From Apostichopus japonicus (Eukaryota; Echinodermata; Holothuroidea; Aspidochirotida; Stichopodidae): 60,000 nucleotides of DNA. How positions within the stretch are numbered: the first letter of the stretch is position 1; every line of letters starts with the position of its first letter. Positions 35,833 to 48,454 of the stretch are shown here, in pieces. Under the pieces are notes generated by a model. The model was not told the DNA's origin and did no database searches. It saw nothing but the letters and a program-made list of their open reading frames with translations. Position numbers and translations under genes: made by a program. The stretch spans positions 9,398,001 to 9,458,000 of the forward strand of contig NC_092573.1 in NCBI RefSeq assembly GCF_037975245.1, read 5' to 3'.

Positions 35833-38800
35833 GTAAGTACTTTAAACACATTTAATTCTTCTTGACCACAACAGAAATATTATACTTTTAAAAGGATTGG
35901 TTCAGTTGTCATACAAGTTTATGTTGTATGAGAGAGGACAATAAAAGAAACAAAACGGTGAAAAAAAACTGTTCAAATATCTTTTTCGGTTAACGAGATA
36001 TTCAAGATTGTGTAGAAACTGCTGAAATCTGGCTAGCTGTGATGTCACATTCCTGAAAAGTCTTTGTTTTCTTTCTCTAATAATTTTGTGAGATTTCATG
36101 ACTTTCAACCAAAAGATATGTCAGGAGATCTCATATTTGTCAAAGGAAGTATTTGGGATTAAACATCTGAAGAATTTTTGATTATATTATTTCCAAATGT
36201 GTTAAAAAATGTAAATAATTACATTCACAAATGTTAAGGAAGTGAGGATGTGACATCACACCCGCACAGTAAGTCTTTCTACACCAAAAGTAAGTCTTTG
36301 TTTCAAAGAAATTTTGATATCTTCAAAGTGTCAGATCTCCTTAACAGGGCATGCTATCATGGTAGTTTCTTCACTGTTCGTTTTGACTTTTTGTGCTCTT
36401 TCATACATAATAGTCATGTCCTGTCAAACACCTGAACAATACTTTAATTAAAATTTTAACTCGATAGATATCGATATTGATATGTTTCTAATGTTTTCCA
36501 AACTTTTATTGAGTGTGCACAGTAATGTATTGAATCATTATTGAACACATTTATGCTGAGTGTTTCAAAAAAAACTCTCACTTACGTTCAAACTAATTTA
36601 AGCCAGTTGTGCTACCTAATTTATAGCGGAATGTTCATAAATGTTCACAACCTTATCAATACAATGCAAACCTTTAGCCCAGGGTGTATACATTTTGTCC
36701 ATTTGAAAATTTCAATAATTAAACTGCGGCTTTGCCAAGAGTGCTCGGAAGTGATTAAACCCACGGTGTCTAAATACATAAATTCTTAGCAAAAAAACAG
36801 CAATAATGTCAAATAATTGTTTCCTCTACATATTAATGATGCCAACCATAGAAACAAAAACACTGTTAAAATAACAAAAGTAACTTTTCTTTTTACTTTT
36901 CGAACTACCTTAATTGTTTCATATGAGCTGCTGATGTTCACAGTTGCAGTTGTTAACTGTATTCTGAATAAGCCACAAGGGAGACGAGGGACAGTTCTGT
37001 AAATTATGTAGTTGTAGGAACCCCTTAATTTTTTGGCGTTACCTATGTGGAGACAAAACTTTAAGTCACTATATCTTAACGAGTTATTAACCGCTCAATC
37101 CAGTGCAGAAACTTTGGTGTCACACAAATGGTATGTAATTGTTATTCTTTTATATGCAAATCTCGATATTCCTTTATTACTGTGTGCAAAATATGTTGAT
37201 CTAAAGTAGAATGTTTATTTCTAGTAATCCTAGTTACCTTTCCTTTAACTGCATGTTCAGTATCGCACTATCAAATTGTGACAACGCAGCCACACACACA
37301 GACACAATAAGCATCTAATACTTGAAAGCATTTTGATAGAAAGCGATATTAATGTACAATGACAGCGGTGTTAATATGCAGCTATTTCATATACAGCGAC
37401 AGCGGTATCGGTATAGAGCGACGACGGTATAGGACGACACCGGTGTTGATACGCAGCGACAAAAGTGTTGAACTTGATACGCAACGAAAGCGGTTTGGAT
37501 GTGCAACGACACACAGTGGCATGTAGCGACACTGCTGTGTTGGTATGAAGTGACAGACGTATCGATTTGCAGCGACAGTTGTACTGTGCATAAATACTAA
37601 GCAACAGTGGTACTGATGTGCAAGAGAACGATATTCGTAAGAAGCGACAGCTGTGTTGTATACCGGTAATTCACCATATTTCTTTTCTTTCCGTGAAGGA
37701 TGTTTCACTTCAGGATTGTCTTTTGGAGGGAGAATATCGTTACCAACCCAAGCTGCTGACCTATTTAACACGTCTCCATGGATGCAAAAGAAAGTATTCA
37801 TATTCCAAAGACCACGAACTCTCCGCAAAAGCCGAACTGTTCGATCGATGTTTGGACCATCTGGAATCGTGCGATTTTGGAAGAAAGATTCTAGCACTTG
37901 TCACAGACCTACCGCAGACGATACAGAAACCTGCCCAATCGATGGCAGGTCTTCAAGACCATGTCTGGATAAAAGTGTTCCGTGTAACGTAGGTGAGTTA
38001 CCTTTTATCAGATTCTTCATGGCATCCTTCATAAAGCGATACAAACCCAACCATTATCACTGAAATTTGTGATAAAGATAATTGCGATGAAAAAGTTATG
38101 ATAACTGTGATGAACAAGTTATGCAAAATACTAATAATAATAATGACAAATTGATATTACAGCTTTAACGATCCTTCTCATACGTGGCTGAAAATATAAA
38201 CATGACTAAATATATCATCAATTCGAATGCTTTTCTTCAAATACTTCAAATGCTTTCAGCGGGTTTGTTTTCAAATAATGTTTCTAAAATATTCAAGCTC
38301 TTTACATGAGCTAATGATGGCATTGGTGTCAGTGTCCAAACATTCGTTTTCGAAGATATGAAAAGAAAGACAAAAAAAGGGACATGCTTCTTAGATCCTT
38401 ATTTAAACTATGACGTGATACATTTACAGATGTTAGCTTCCAGACGTGACATTTACACAATTATATTTTCCTAAACGATGGAAGATAGTTTTAGCTGTTC
38501 AGGGGAGTTTGGTATTCATCACAAATATTTCTATCAGAAGGCTGTAGGGTTCGTAGATTCTTTCAGACTTTATAACAGGTATGGTATGCTTACTTACGTT
38601 CTGATATGTGGAAATATAACTTTATTTCTTACTTTATATGTTTTTGTTAATTCAACAGCCGTATTAAACTTTCCATGTTCTGAGCTATGTTCTGAGGTGT
38701 AAACATGGAATCTTAGTTTTATGGTAAATGTTATTGTTTGCTAGTTCAATAAACAGATAAAGCGGTACTTTCATACATACGACTGTAACAGTGTTCAATA

Positions 38801-40217
38801 CAATACCGGTCTAGTACAATGGTAACAAAAGGGCAATCCATGGAGTTGCAGACCTCATCTCCTCCATGACAGAAGTGGTTGTTAGGTTACTTCTGAATTC
38901 ATCTGGTTGCCATCTTTGTTGATAGACCGGGAAAACGATATTACCTAACCATCACTGTTATTCTAGCCAGGCATCAACTTTGGGCCAATTTCACTTCTGA
39001 CCAACACTGTCTACACCGACTTAGGGTCTAGTAGTAGTTCGCGACAGACGTGTTTGCTAACTCACTCACCCACCCACACACTCACCCACTCGCGCACCCA
39101 CATACTCACCAACTGGCACACCCACAGACGCACTCACTTCCTCACATTTCTGTTGCGTGGTGAAGTACAATATCTCATACCGCTATACATTATATGTTGG
39201 GGTATGAGAAACCAACAACTTTGGAACTTTTTCATTTGTGTTAGTAATTTTTCATTAAATTCATTAATTTTTTTCATTAGGAAAGTTTTAAATACTGAAT
39301 GACTAGCAGAAATCTTATTTTATGTTATAACTGTAAACAAAAAGTTGTATTGTAGGACATCAAAGCATGAAAGAGGTTCACGATGAACGTCGAGCGTATT
39401 AAAAGAAAGAAAGACCGCATGGGAACAAATAATATCTTTACAAATTATATGAAACTGATCGGTTCTTCAAGTTTTATCCAGTTTAAGAGTTTGCTGACAT
39501 CTGATATTATTGTTTCCCTCAACAAATGATTTCTTCTTACTTTTTCCACTGATTAATCAACCTACATTTTGCTCCATAAATTGTCAAATACTGCTTAGAT
39601 GTTTAGTAGTAGTTGTAGTATAAAGATATACAAGAACATTTTATTTAAAACAAATTAAAAAGAAACTGGAACAATAATTTCTTCATTACAGATTTTTCGC
39701 AATATGGAGCTAAGCAATTGTTGATTTCAAGTAATACGTCATCACCCCGTGTTACCATCGAGTTACCGATACGACCCGATGCTACATTCGGGGAAAATGC
39801 TGTAACCGGTTTCAAGATTGAATTCCGAAAATTGAATTCTAAAAATTGGAGCATTTTGGAATATCCCGATACCCAACCGAAAGACATCACTGATATTCTG
39901 GAAGACGGTTTCACTTATGAGATAAAAACCAGTCTCAAATATGGTGATTCGTTCAGCGAACCTGAAGCATCTCAAACTTTCAAGGTTCCATGTAGAGGTA
40001 AATTTTGACAGAGAATATACCGCTATTTAATATTGTGATATTAAATTTATTAAGATATAATATCAAAATTCATATGTTTGTAATAAATGTTCTTAATTCA
40101 TCTTTTGCAACTGAAATGTGGTACCTTCACTCTATGCTTATAATGAAATCATGCATGATTTCTTGATTAAAAACATATTCCGGTAACATCTTATAGAGGA
40201 AAAGATATTTAACATTG

Positions 40218-40283
<66 letters not shown>

Positions 40284-42716
40284 ATATATATATATATATA
40301 TATAGATATATATATATGCAATATATATATACATAATATATATATATTTATATTATGTAAGATAATCATATCAATAATAATGATTCCAATATTCGTTCGA
40401 CAGATCTCGCCATAGACTTAACGTTAACTAGCCTCTCGAAGAGATCAGGATTGGCAAGGGTGATTATTGACTGGGCGCATAGAAAGTTGACCGATCCTTG
40501 CGGTCTCTTAAACCAAACCATTTCTGTGAAGCAATTGGATTTGGACAATTGTAATGACTCTAACGCGGATCCTATCGATATAATTCCTGACCTGGGAAGC
40601 CATGGCTACAGTCTGAAGAGAATGTACGCTAACTCTGGATACAATGTCAGTTTAACTGTTGTCACGAAGAAAAATACTTACAATGTACAACAGACTTTTC
40701 GTACCGTCGAAACAGGTAGGTTCCTCTATCTCGGACCCTCGGCGCGGCGTATTGCATATAGAGTTAATCAAGAGATTAATACGTAGTAATTACAGCTATG
40801 TTACATTAAGACTTGGGACAATACCTATGGAATATGTAGCAAGTAGGATAGTCATATACTGAACAAAACAGTTATGCAAACTCGACCGAAATCTAACTAA
40901 TGTTACGTCATAAGTTATATTTGTTTCCTTCAGAACGGCTCCAAAGATTATAAGTCTTGAAACTGGCTTTCAACTGACATTCAAAACATAAAATATACGA
41001 ACAATATAATTATGTTACAACGCTCATGATATGTAATATCAATGTGATAAATACCTCTCATGTATTTCAGAAAACTCTCATCTCATGTAATAACGTCCAC
41101 GTAGTCTTCGTTAGTTTATATTACGAACATGTTGATGGCCATGGGGAATTCCATATTCCAAGGATGTTCCATTAAGGTATTTGTACCAAGTCTTAGCACA
41201 AACAGATCGTCCATGCGTAGCTCTCTTTTATGCACACTATAAAACAAATCTCTGGTGATTTAAGTAAAATGGGCTGTCAATTGGTTGCCACCAGTTTTTC
41301 AAGTAGAAATAACAGACGTAAATTTTGTTCTGTTAATCTACAACACTTTACCTTCTTGTAGACAAACAAAATAACCCGATCTGTAAATTTACCGAAAAGG
41401 GTTGTTTCGTGTATATTTATAGAACGATCATGATATGGCGGACCCGTTCATATACAGAATTTCTGTTTTCCTGTCTGTTAATCTACCGGCCACGTTATGT
41501 GGCCTGTTTAAATACAGACATTGCTCTGTTATTTGTGTCTGTCATTTTACCGAACCTGCAATGTTGTCTGTTCTAAACCAACATTAATTTGTTCAGGACT
41601 ATGGATTTGCTGCAATGTACAGGCGTTATTTTATTTCATACAACCAATCAACTCTTCCCTTTTTTTTACTGGTGTTATTTTGTTTTAATACAACGATGTT
41701 CGGGGATACAGAATTTTGTTTATATACAGGCATTGTTCTGCTAGGGACCATGGAATGTAAAGATCTGTCTGGATTGTTAATTCAAGACATGGATTAAAGT
41801 CTTATTGATACAATATTGTGAATCTCAGTCGTAAAGCCACGATCACTGCCTGCTACAGAGATAGCTATAACCACTTCATTACATAGTTCTGTATCGTTAA
41901 GTACCCATGGCAAAATCTATCGCAATGTGTTGCAGTGTTAAGTGTGATGCATTACTATGACTTTTTCGTGGAAAAGTCTAGGAATTTACACACAGGCATA
42001 TGTTTAAACTGATATTTTTTTGGTAGTGTTGGTTTTCGATAACGATAATTAATATAATTGTAGATGTTGAGTGTCTGCCAAACCAAAATGTGAATTTCAA
42101 AACGTTTTTCCCCACTGCAGATCTATTCTTAACTGTTTCTTAAGCTAACAATCATCAAAAATATTGGTAAATTTGGGCAAATTCTTTTACTTCTATAAAG
42201 GTAGTTCACAAACTGGTATTCAGTGTACACGTCCAAAGGAAAGGACTTGGTAGTATTGTTGTTGTACTCGTATAGTATCTGCTACAGATCTCTCCTGCAT
42301 GCAGTGCGAGACAGTTGTTAGACCATAGCAAACATATTAGCAAATTGAAAATACCAAAAGAAAATGAACCGATGTAATTTTCATTGCACTTTCATCTTTC
42401 CATCATCATTCCAGCCCCTACCGGAGCAACATCTGAGATTGATTTCAGAGCCAACAAAATGAGAGGAACGTTAATGGTCCGTTGGAACAAGCTACTGTGT
42501 GGTCAACGAAACGGTGAAATCCAATCCTATGATATTAAAATGACACGTGGTGATGGTAGCACTGCAGTTCACAACACCAAAAAGAGAATGACGATGTATG
42601 ACCGCTTCAGAATGGGACATTCCTTTGAGGTCCAAGTGAGAGCCGTAACCTTAGCCGGCGTAGGACCGTATAGTCAGAAATTTGGCGGAATATTTGGAGA
42701 ACCGACTGTTAACTAA
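35751..42716 (+). CDS. Gene C: diverged paralogue, secreted, three FN3-type domains, 5 exons
   Basis: Exons 35751-35832, 37699-37992, 39692-39997, 40404-40715 and 42415-42716 join to 1296 nt (431 aa plus stop), all phase 1. Order: signal peptide (1-27; MILLFLNSFIIS core), a Cys-containing domain (28-125) with the GGRIS, VFIFQ and GIVRFW segments and five Cys of gene B, an FN3 (126-227), the Cys-pair FN3-like domain (228-331; DLAIDL, VIIDWAH, DPC and DNC) and a C-terminal FN3 (332-431; LMVRWNKLLC, FEVQVRAVT). No membrane segment. Sequence identity to A and B is low but exon order and phases are the same. It lacks the FN3-2 exon. Its promoter does not show the shared block. Confidence 0.8.
37340..37665. 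repeat. Degenerate minisatellite in gene C intron 1
   Basis: Imperfect units of about 24 bp built on GCAGCGACA(G)CGGT and a TTGATAT-type linker repeat at least ten times, ending about 35 bp before the exon 2 acceptor. Confidence 0.75.
37699..37992 (+). CDS. Gene C exon 2: Cys-containing N-terminal domain
   Basis: The acceptor TTTCCGTGAAG precedes 37699 and the donor GTGAGT follows 37992; 294 nt, phase 1-1. Cys at GCF, STC, ETC, RPC and VPC align with the five Cys of gene B. Confidence 0.78.
   Translation, partial: DVSLQDCLLEGEYRYQPKLLTYLTRLHGCKRKYSYSKDHELSAKAELFDRCLDHLESCDFGRKILALVTDLPQTIQKPAQSMAGLQDHVWIKVFRVT
39050..39240. repeat. Repeat with ACTCACCC minisatellite, copy 1 (inverted partner at 42884-43085)
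   Basis: CTCACTCACCCACCCACACA-type units lead into a unique part containing CTATACATTATATGTTGGGG and GAGAAACCAACAAC. The reverse complement of all this lies after gene C. Confidence 0.75.
39692..39997 (+). CDS. Gene C exon 3: FN3
   Basis: The acceptor CTTCATTACAG precedes 39692 and the donor GTAAAT follows 39997; 306 nt, phase 1-1. AVTGFKIEFRKL and FTYEIKTSLKYG match the C and F strands of the A/B FN3s. The B-strand Trp is replaced (VTIELPI), an unusual loss. Confidence 0.76.
40218..40360. repeat. (TA)n microsatellite in gene C intron 3
   Basis: A TA tract with a few interruptions ending about 45 bp before the exon 4 acceptor. Confidence 0.88.
40404..40715 (+). CDS. Gene C exon 4: FN3-like domain with Cys pair
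   Basis: The acceptor TTCGACAG precedes 40404 and the donor GTAGGT follows 40715; 312 nt, phase 1-1. DLAIDLTLTSLSKRSG and VIIDW correspond to DLVITDL..SSS and VVMW of A exon 5; both Cys (DPC, DNC) are kept. Confidence 0.78.
42415..42716 (+). CDS. Gene C exon 5: C-terminal FN3 and stop
   Basis: The acceptor CATCATTCCAG precedes 42415; the stop TAA is at 42714-42716. APTGATSEI, LMVRWNKLLCGQRNGEIQSY and FEVQVRAVTLAG align with the last exon of A, B and D. Confidence 0.8.
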
Positions 42717-42883
42717 GTTTGGGCCTTATACATACTAACCAAATGTAATATCACATAATTTTGAACCACTGGTAACGTAACAATAACATTAAAAAGTAGC
42801 TTAAATCTAGGCGCCAGTAGTATAAAGTGATAAATTTATCAGAAGATAAATATGATTTCGAAAAGAAAAAAGAACACTAACAC

Positions 42884-43085
42884 TAATGTTAATGTTCCAT
42901 AGTTGTTGGTTTCTCATCTCCTTACATATAATGTATAGCGATATGATATTGTACACCACCACACAACATAAATATGAGAAAGTGGGTGCGTGTGTGGGCG
43001 TGCCAGTGGGTGAGTGTGTGGATGCGCGAGTGGGTGAGTGTGTGGATGCGCGAGTGGGTGAGTGGGTGAGTGAGTGAGCACAAAC
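42884..43085. repeat. Repeat with GGGTGAGTG minisatellite, copy 2 (inverted)
   Basis: Reverse-complement copy of 39050-39240, including GTTGTTGGTTTCTCAT, ATAATGTATAGCG and the GGGTGAGTGTGTGGATGCGCGA units. It begins about 170 bp after the gene C stop. Confidence 0.75.
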
Positions 43086-43278
43086 AGCAGAAACTGATCG
43101 AAACTGATGCATAACGAAAGAAAGATAAACCAACAAGATAAAACACATACACTGAGTAATATAGCTTGTTCGTATAACCTGCTGAGGAAAATTATCTTTG
43201 GCTTTTATACACTAATTGATACTCTCGACATGGATTGTAGTTACATTTGTTCTCAGTAAATAACATTTTCTGTGTTTT

Positions 43279-43284
43279 AATAAA
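43279..43284 (+). terminator. Possible polyadenylation signal, gene C
   Basis: AATAAA about 560 nt after the stop; an ATTAAA at 42788-42793 is closer. Either may be used. Confidence 0.35.
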
Positions 43285-43299
43285 TACCTATAATCTTTA

Positions 43300-45640
43300 C
43301 GTGTGATGTTCTGGTATTGTGTTTATCTGTTTCGCACTACGACCGGGCTATAATTACTGCCCATCTTATGTAAATTGTACCGCTGCACTAAAAGGACTTG
43401 GCTAATTGGTCCGGAGCCGGGGTGGGGGGGGGGAGGTCAGGGGGGGAACAAAGGACCAAAAGCAATTTACTTACGTTTTTACACCACGCATCTGTTCGCT
43501 TCACCTGTAATGTGTCACGAAAACCTCGTAAATCGTAAGATGTCTGGTCTTCTGTGGCTGATAATATCATAGGTTTGCAAAGGAATTAAACCCACATTAA
43601 TCAGCATAACACACATCGCATTGGCAAATTGAGCGAGAAGAAATTGTTTTGTTTTGTTGTAGTTGTTTTCTTGTTTTCATTTTCAGTCCCTCAAACTGCT
43701 CTAAAGCGCAAACGTGATAGACTAAACTGTTACTTATTCTAATCGAGATAGAATTTCTTGATATCGTTAGAATATATACTTTTGTCTGAGCTTCTTGCAT
43801 AGATGTCAAAACTAATGAGAATAAACATCGATTCATGCGGGACTGGATATAAGGGGGCTTCTAAAGACAAAAACAACCAAGATAGAACAATAAGTCTACC
43901 CTCAACACACAGTCAAAATCTAACATTGAGGCTGTAAATTAACAGTGTGATTATGAAGGTGATATGTCAAGTGAAGTATCACGAGTCCCTTGAAATGTAA
44001 TATATACTACAAAAGGAATCATGAAGAAATGTAATTTGGCTTAGACGACCATATTTGCTTAACCACATTAAAGTCTTCAAAGGAAAACAGCGTCCGAAAT
44101 GAAGTCGAGCGAAAGGCGCTATTCACAAACAATAGAGTTGATATTAATCACTTTGGAATAATCACTTTTGGAAAATTTCGGTTAAGCTTTGTATCTTTCC
44201 ACTGAATCGGATCCCATGAACACCTTCTCATTGCTGTTTGTCTCCGGATGTGTTGGGACTCAGGGGGAACATACAAACTATTGCTTACCTGGTGGCGTTA
44301 CCAGCGGGGGAGAAGTATGTTAGGGGCGGGAGCCCCCAGGGAACATGACTTGATCCCCGCTTCCCCCTCCCACTTGACATTGGTGGGCAAAATATATGGG
44401 ACGGAAATTAGAAAATGCAGTTAAAGGCACAGTTAAACTAGGCTATATCGTGATTGAGGTTAAATTGACGGGAATTCACCAACTATTACCAGCCAATTGC
44501 CCCTAAAGTTATTCTAATATTTTGCTTTCTGTTATCGCTACGAGGTACCCATGCCCCTCCCCTCGGCGCACGTTACACAACGAGAAAACCTATTAAGTTA
44601 TATTGATTGTCCAAAGTTAATCCGATATAGTTACCTGGAAACTGCAGCAAGATATATTACGTAAATTCATCTAACGTATGAAATCGCACAGACTTATCAG
44701 TAGTTAGAACAGGCCTTAACCAAAAACAAAAAAATTCCAACGACTTAACTGCCTTAATTCGCTTAATTAAAAAAAAAAAAACGATGGACGATGGTGCTTG
44801 ACATGTAGTTTTGTAGCGGATGAATGAAGATGAAGTTGATGAAGCAGAGCTTCATATACACATTTATTTAAATCATAATTATAGTAAATCATAGACCATA
44901 TTTTTTTAATTAAACTGTTCTGTTGAATGAATAGCCTAGACCAAAATGAGAACATCAGAAATACAAATGAAAGGGCGAAAATGACACCAAATGTCAGAAA
45001 CACATCACTATAGCAATTTTACATTTTTACATTTATCCAAATTCGAAAATTGATTCCCAAATAACAAATTTTACTGAAAAAAATGAATTATCCAATAAAA
45101 CAGTTATATTAAGTCTTTTGTAGACAAAGTGTGAACGATACATTTTTGTACTGTAAACAGTATGAGAACAGAGCACACATGATTATCAGCTAAGGGTATT
45201 CTCTAAGCCAGTAGCCACGGGTTATGTGCGATGGGGCGGTCGTCTACCACCTCCGAAATTGAGAAAAGAGAGAGAGAAAGAGGGAGTGAGAGGGAGAGAG
45301 AAAAGAGAATGAAAAAATGGGGACCATAAACGGGGAGAATTTGGAAAACAGCGTAGAGAGATCTCACAAAAAGTGTGAAAATTGGAATATGGTATTCCCA
45401 TTGATGTTTAATGACCAATCACAGTTTAGCATTTACCATGATACACTTATTTCTTTGAGGTTGTAGGTTGAAGTTGAGGTTGAGGTAACGAGACACAAAA
45501 TAGCTCGCAAACACTCCAGATTACTGAGAAATTGCACTATATGAATTTTTGTAGCATATACTTGTACTTGGATAAGAAAATTAAGAAACCACAAAATACG
45601 TTATTTCACATAACTGTTTATCAAATTGAACAGATTTAAC
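43300..45640. other. Non-array DNA between gene C and the gene D unit
   Basis: No gene supported. G-rich (43415-43450), A-rich (44767-44780) and GA-rich (45256-45310) tracts are the only structure I can see. Array homology begins near 45640. Confidence 0.5.
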
Positions 45641-45805
45641 CTTCAATTCAACTGCATACTCCAGAGGCAGACCAAAAAAAAAATCAAAATAGGTAAAAAC
45701 TGGATGTAGTTGCAATAAAGTACTTCATTATCTTGTTCTCTAACTCTAAATATGGTTGTCAGAATGTTTTAGTTAGGAGATCTTATCATTTACTCCCGGT
45801 AATAC

Positions 45806-46025
45806 CAGTGCGGTGGCCGAGTGGATGAAGACGATGGCAGTTGGAGCAATTTACGGTTTTACCATCTGAAATGACTTTCTAAATTGAAAATATCCCATAT
45901 GTTAGTTAAAATATTGTAATGAAAGCCACCCGACGTGAAAGCTGTTATCCATAAGCGCTTGTGGGCTTCTCCCACATTCGTGGTCATTTAAACGTCATAA
46001 AAATAACGGCCTTATTTTAATTTTA
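45806..46025 (+). mobile_element. tRNA-derived SINE (family 2), internally deleted copy
   Basis: GTGGCCGAGTGGATGAAG head, then GCAGTTGGAGCAAT joined directly to the later body; the B-box part is deleted. The tail CGTCATAAAAATAACGGCC is retained. Sits at the paralogous position of 10262-10570. Confidence 0.65.
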
Positions 46026-47444
46026 ATAACGCACAAGAAATGGTCAGTGGTGTGATCATAGCACAGGTCTTAAAAGTTCTTCACATTTTTTACATCATGT
46101 TATTGTCCCTGAAATATGTAATAATTGGAAAATTCACTTATAGGTCAATATATTCTCAACTTATCTATTTCTAGCTTTGCAAAATACACTAAAATGTCTA
46201 ATTTCGTAGCTCGTGGGAATCTCGACTAAACAGATTAAACAAATTTCAGTCCTTCAGCACAATCCCCCTAATCACTTTAATTTACGAGGTTGAAAGGATA
46301 TTCTATTTTCATATGCGTATTAAATATAGATTGATGCGACCATAAATATCAAGGTTCAACCCGCAGGAGGGTCGCTGTTACAAGCATCATGCAGGACGAG
46401 TTTTGTTTTGTTGAGCAAAACCCGAGGATAAAATTCTAGCCAGTTTGACATGTGTGAGTCTTCCCTCCTACATACCGGAATTTTTTTTACACTGGCAATT
46501 AACTGCATTTCGTACGATATATTAATAAATGATTTATTATTAATATAACTTACGGTTCTCTTCAAAGAATGGCAGAAAACTCATCTCTCATTTGTACGGC
46601 CAGTTGGGATAATTTTGTACATACTGTACGTGTATGTCCTCAAAGCACCCACATTGACAGGTTAAGCATTACAAATATAAAGTTTCTATCAGATAGAGTT
46701 TAAGAACTGTTGATAATGCCAGTACGAGTACAATGCAGCATGATATTAGAGAACAGTATAGAGTGGTAATAGCGTTAAAAAATGGGCCCAATGGGTAACA
46801 TATCTAATTGATAGAAAACCTTTTTTGTGATAATTCAGGTTTGCTGATCTACATATCTAAAGTTTTCAAAAATTATCATATATCACGAGTTCTCCATTAT
46901 TTTACGATCGACCAATTATCATAAGGACTATGGAGAATCGACCAGAGCGTGCTGTGGTACTTCCCTGGAATTTATCCTACGTGCGCGGAGCGCCATGGTG
47001 AGATCCTTTGATTTGACTATGTGTTTCGAAGGACTCAAATCAATCAATGATCAATTCAATGTTGTAACACGTTTCCATAATTTAAAATACTGCAAATTTG
47101 TAAAATGATGATCGGGAAAATTATATAATTCTTTCCCTGGACAGAAAACATAAAGAATTAGGTTAACAAAAAGTGCGAAATATTTTTTGACGTTTACTTA
47201 CCAAAGCACTATCTTTGTCCACTTTTTATATTCATATATATCTTTTTTACTGTTTTAACGCAAATATAATAAGGAAATTAGATATTACAAAAGTAATGCT
47301 CTTCCTTTTTTCTTTGATAGGCAACTTTCAATCATGTCTAAAATTGTAATGTCATCCATCTCTTGATTTATTATTTCTACTTCTCATCTCCCTTTTTGCC
47401 TACTTTTGGCTGAGTGAGTGCCTGTGATGAATAAACATATAGCA

Positions 47445-47466
47445 TCACGTTCCATACGAAGCGTGA
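47445..47466 (+). promoter_or_regulatory. Promoter inverted repeat, gene D
   Basis: TCACG (47445-47449) and CGTGA (47462-47466) with a 12-nt spacer, as upstream of genes A and E. Confidence 0.5.
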
Positions 47467-47503
47467 TTACATTGTGAAGTGAGTCACATACGGTCAAGAT
47501 AAA

Positions 47504-47510
47504 TATAAAG
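47504..47510 (+). promoter_or_regulatory. TATA box, gene D
   Basis: TATAAAG, about 75 nt before the start codon, in the conserved promoter block. Confidence 0.58.
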
Positions 47511-47583
47511 ATCGTTGCAATTCTTGAGCCTCATTTACTTTCGAAAGAGAAACCTTCACAGAACAATCCAGACGTGCTCTACA

Positions 47584-47668
47584 ATGGAAGGATATGTTCT
47601 GATACAAGTTCTTCTTCTGTCGTCTGTTTGTCTCCTGACAAATTGCTGCGTGCTTCCAAACAACGGAG
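47584..47668 (+). CDS. Gene D exon 1: signal peptide
   Basis: 85 nt with donor GTAAGT, phase 1. Leader as in A and B, ending C-C-V-L-P-N-N-G-G. Confidence 0.84.
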
Positions 47669-48384
47669 GTAAGTTATATTTTATAAATCATATAGTTAGT
47701 TATACCGTACGCACAACTTTTTTCTATGAAAGGTAACTTACTGTGTTATAATTTGGTAAGTCACAAGATCACACAGTCACAGTCCCGATGCAAAGGGACT
47801 GGGGTTGGAAGCGGATCAGTCGTTTGGTAGTTTGGTTTTCGAGCCCAGGCTCTTTCTTGGGCGACTTTTTCTTAAAAAGTATATATTAATGAGTATGCAG
47901 CCTGCAACAATTACTTGAAATGCTCATATATTTTAAATTATTGGCTTTCTGTTTGATTTCGTTCAAGGGTGTATATATGTGACCAGGTTTTGTACACATA
48001 CATGAACGTTTTCACGCAGTTTGAATGTGAACTAGATGTATATAGTTCTACAGCATTTTTGTAACTAGAGTAACGAAAATTGCAATTTTCAAAGGGATGT
48101 TGTATAACTCTGTCCCCTTCATGCTTCTTGCCTTGATGTACAAAGTTGAAAATTCTAAACTATGTTTGAAACTTTGCCATGTCATCATTGTATCGCTACT
48201 GTTTATCACGATCTTTGGCACAAGCAGAAACGGATCCATTAAATCGGTGCTCCTCATAACTTTCAAATAGTAAAGATCAACTCTTTACTGTGTTCTTTAA
48301 ACTACCAGTATTTATATTCATTATTTTCTATGTAACATATGTGTATATATATATATATTTATTTATTTATTTATAAATATATAT

Positions 48385-48415
<31 letters not shown>

Positions 48416-48422
48416 TATATAT

Positions 48423-48454
<32 letters not shown>

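Larger units (their letters stand above)
45645..47580. other. Spacer fragment upstream of gene D, homologous to 10.08-13.81 kb
   Basis: Aligns from its left edge with the unit spacer after gene A (SINE, CATGCAGGACGAGTTTTG segment, promoter block) but lacks the LTR-like insertion. No gene seen. Confidence 0.6.

Noticed and set aside
37371-37604. Minus-strand open frames over the minisatellite
   Set aside because: Product of the 24-bp repeat periodicity in the gene C intron, not a gene.
38478-38702. 74-codon open frame in gene C intron 2
   Set aside because: AT-rich, no domain, no splice signals in a compatible phase, and no counterpart in other paralogues.
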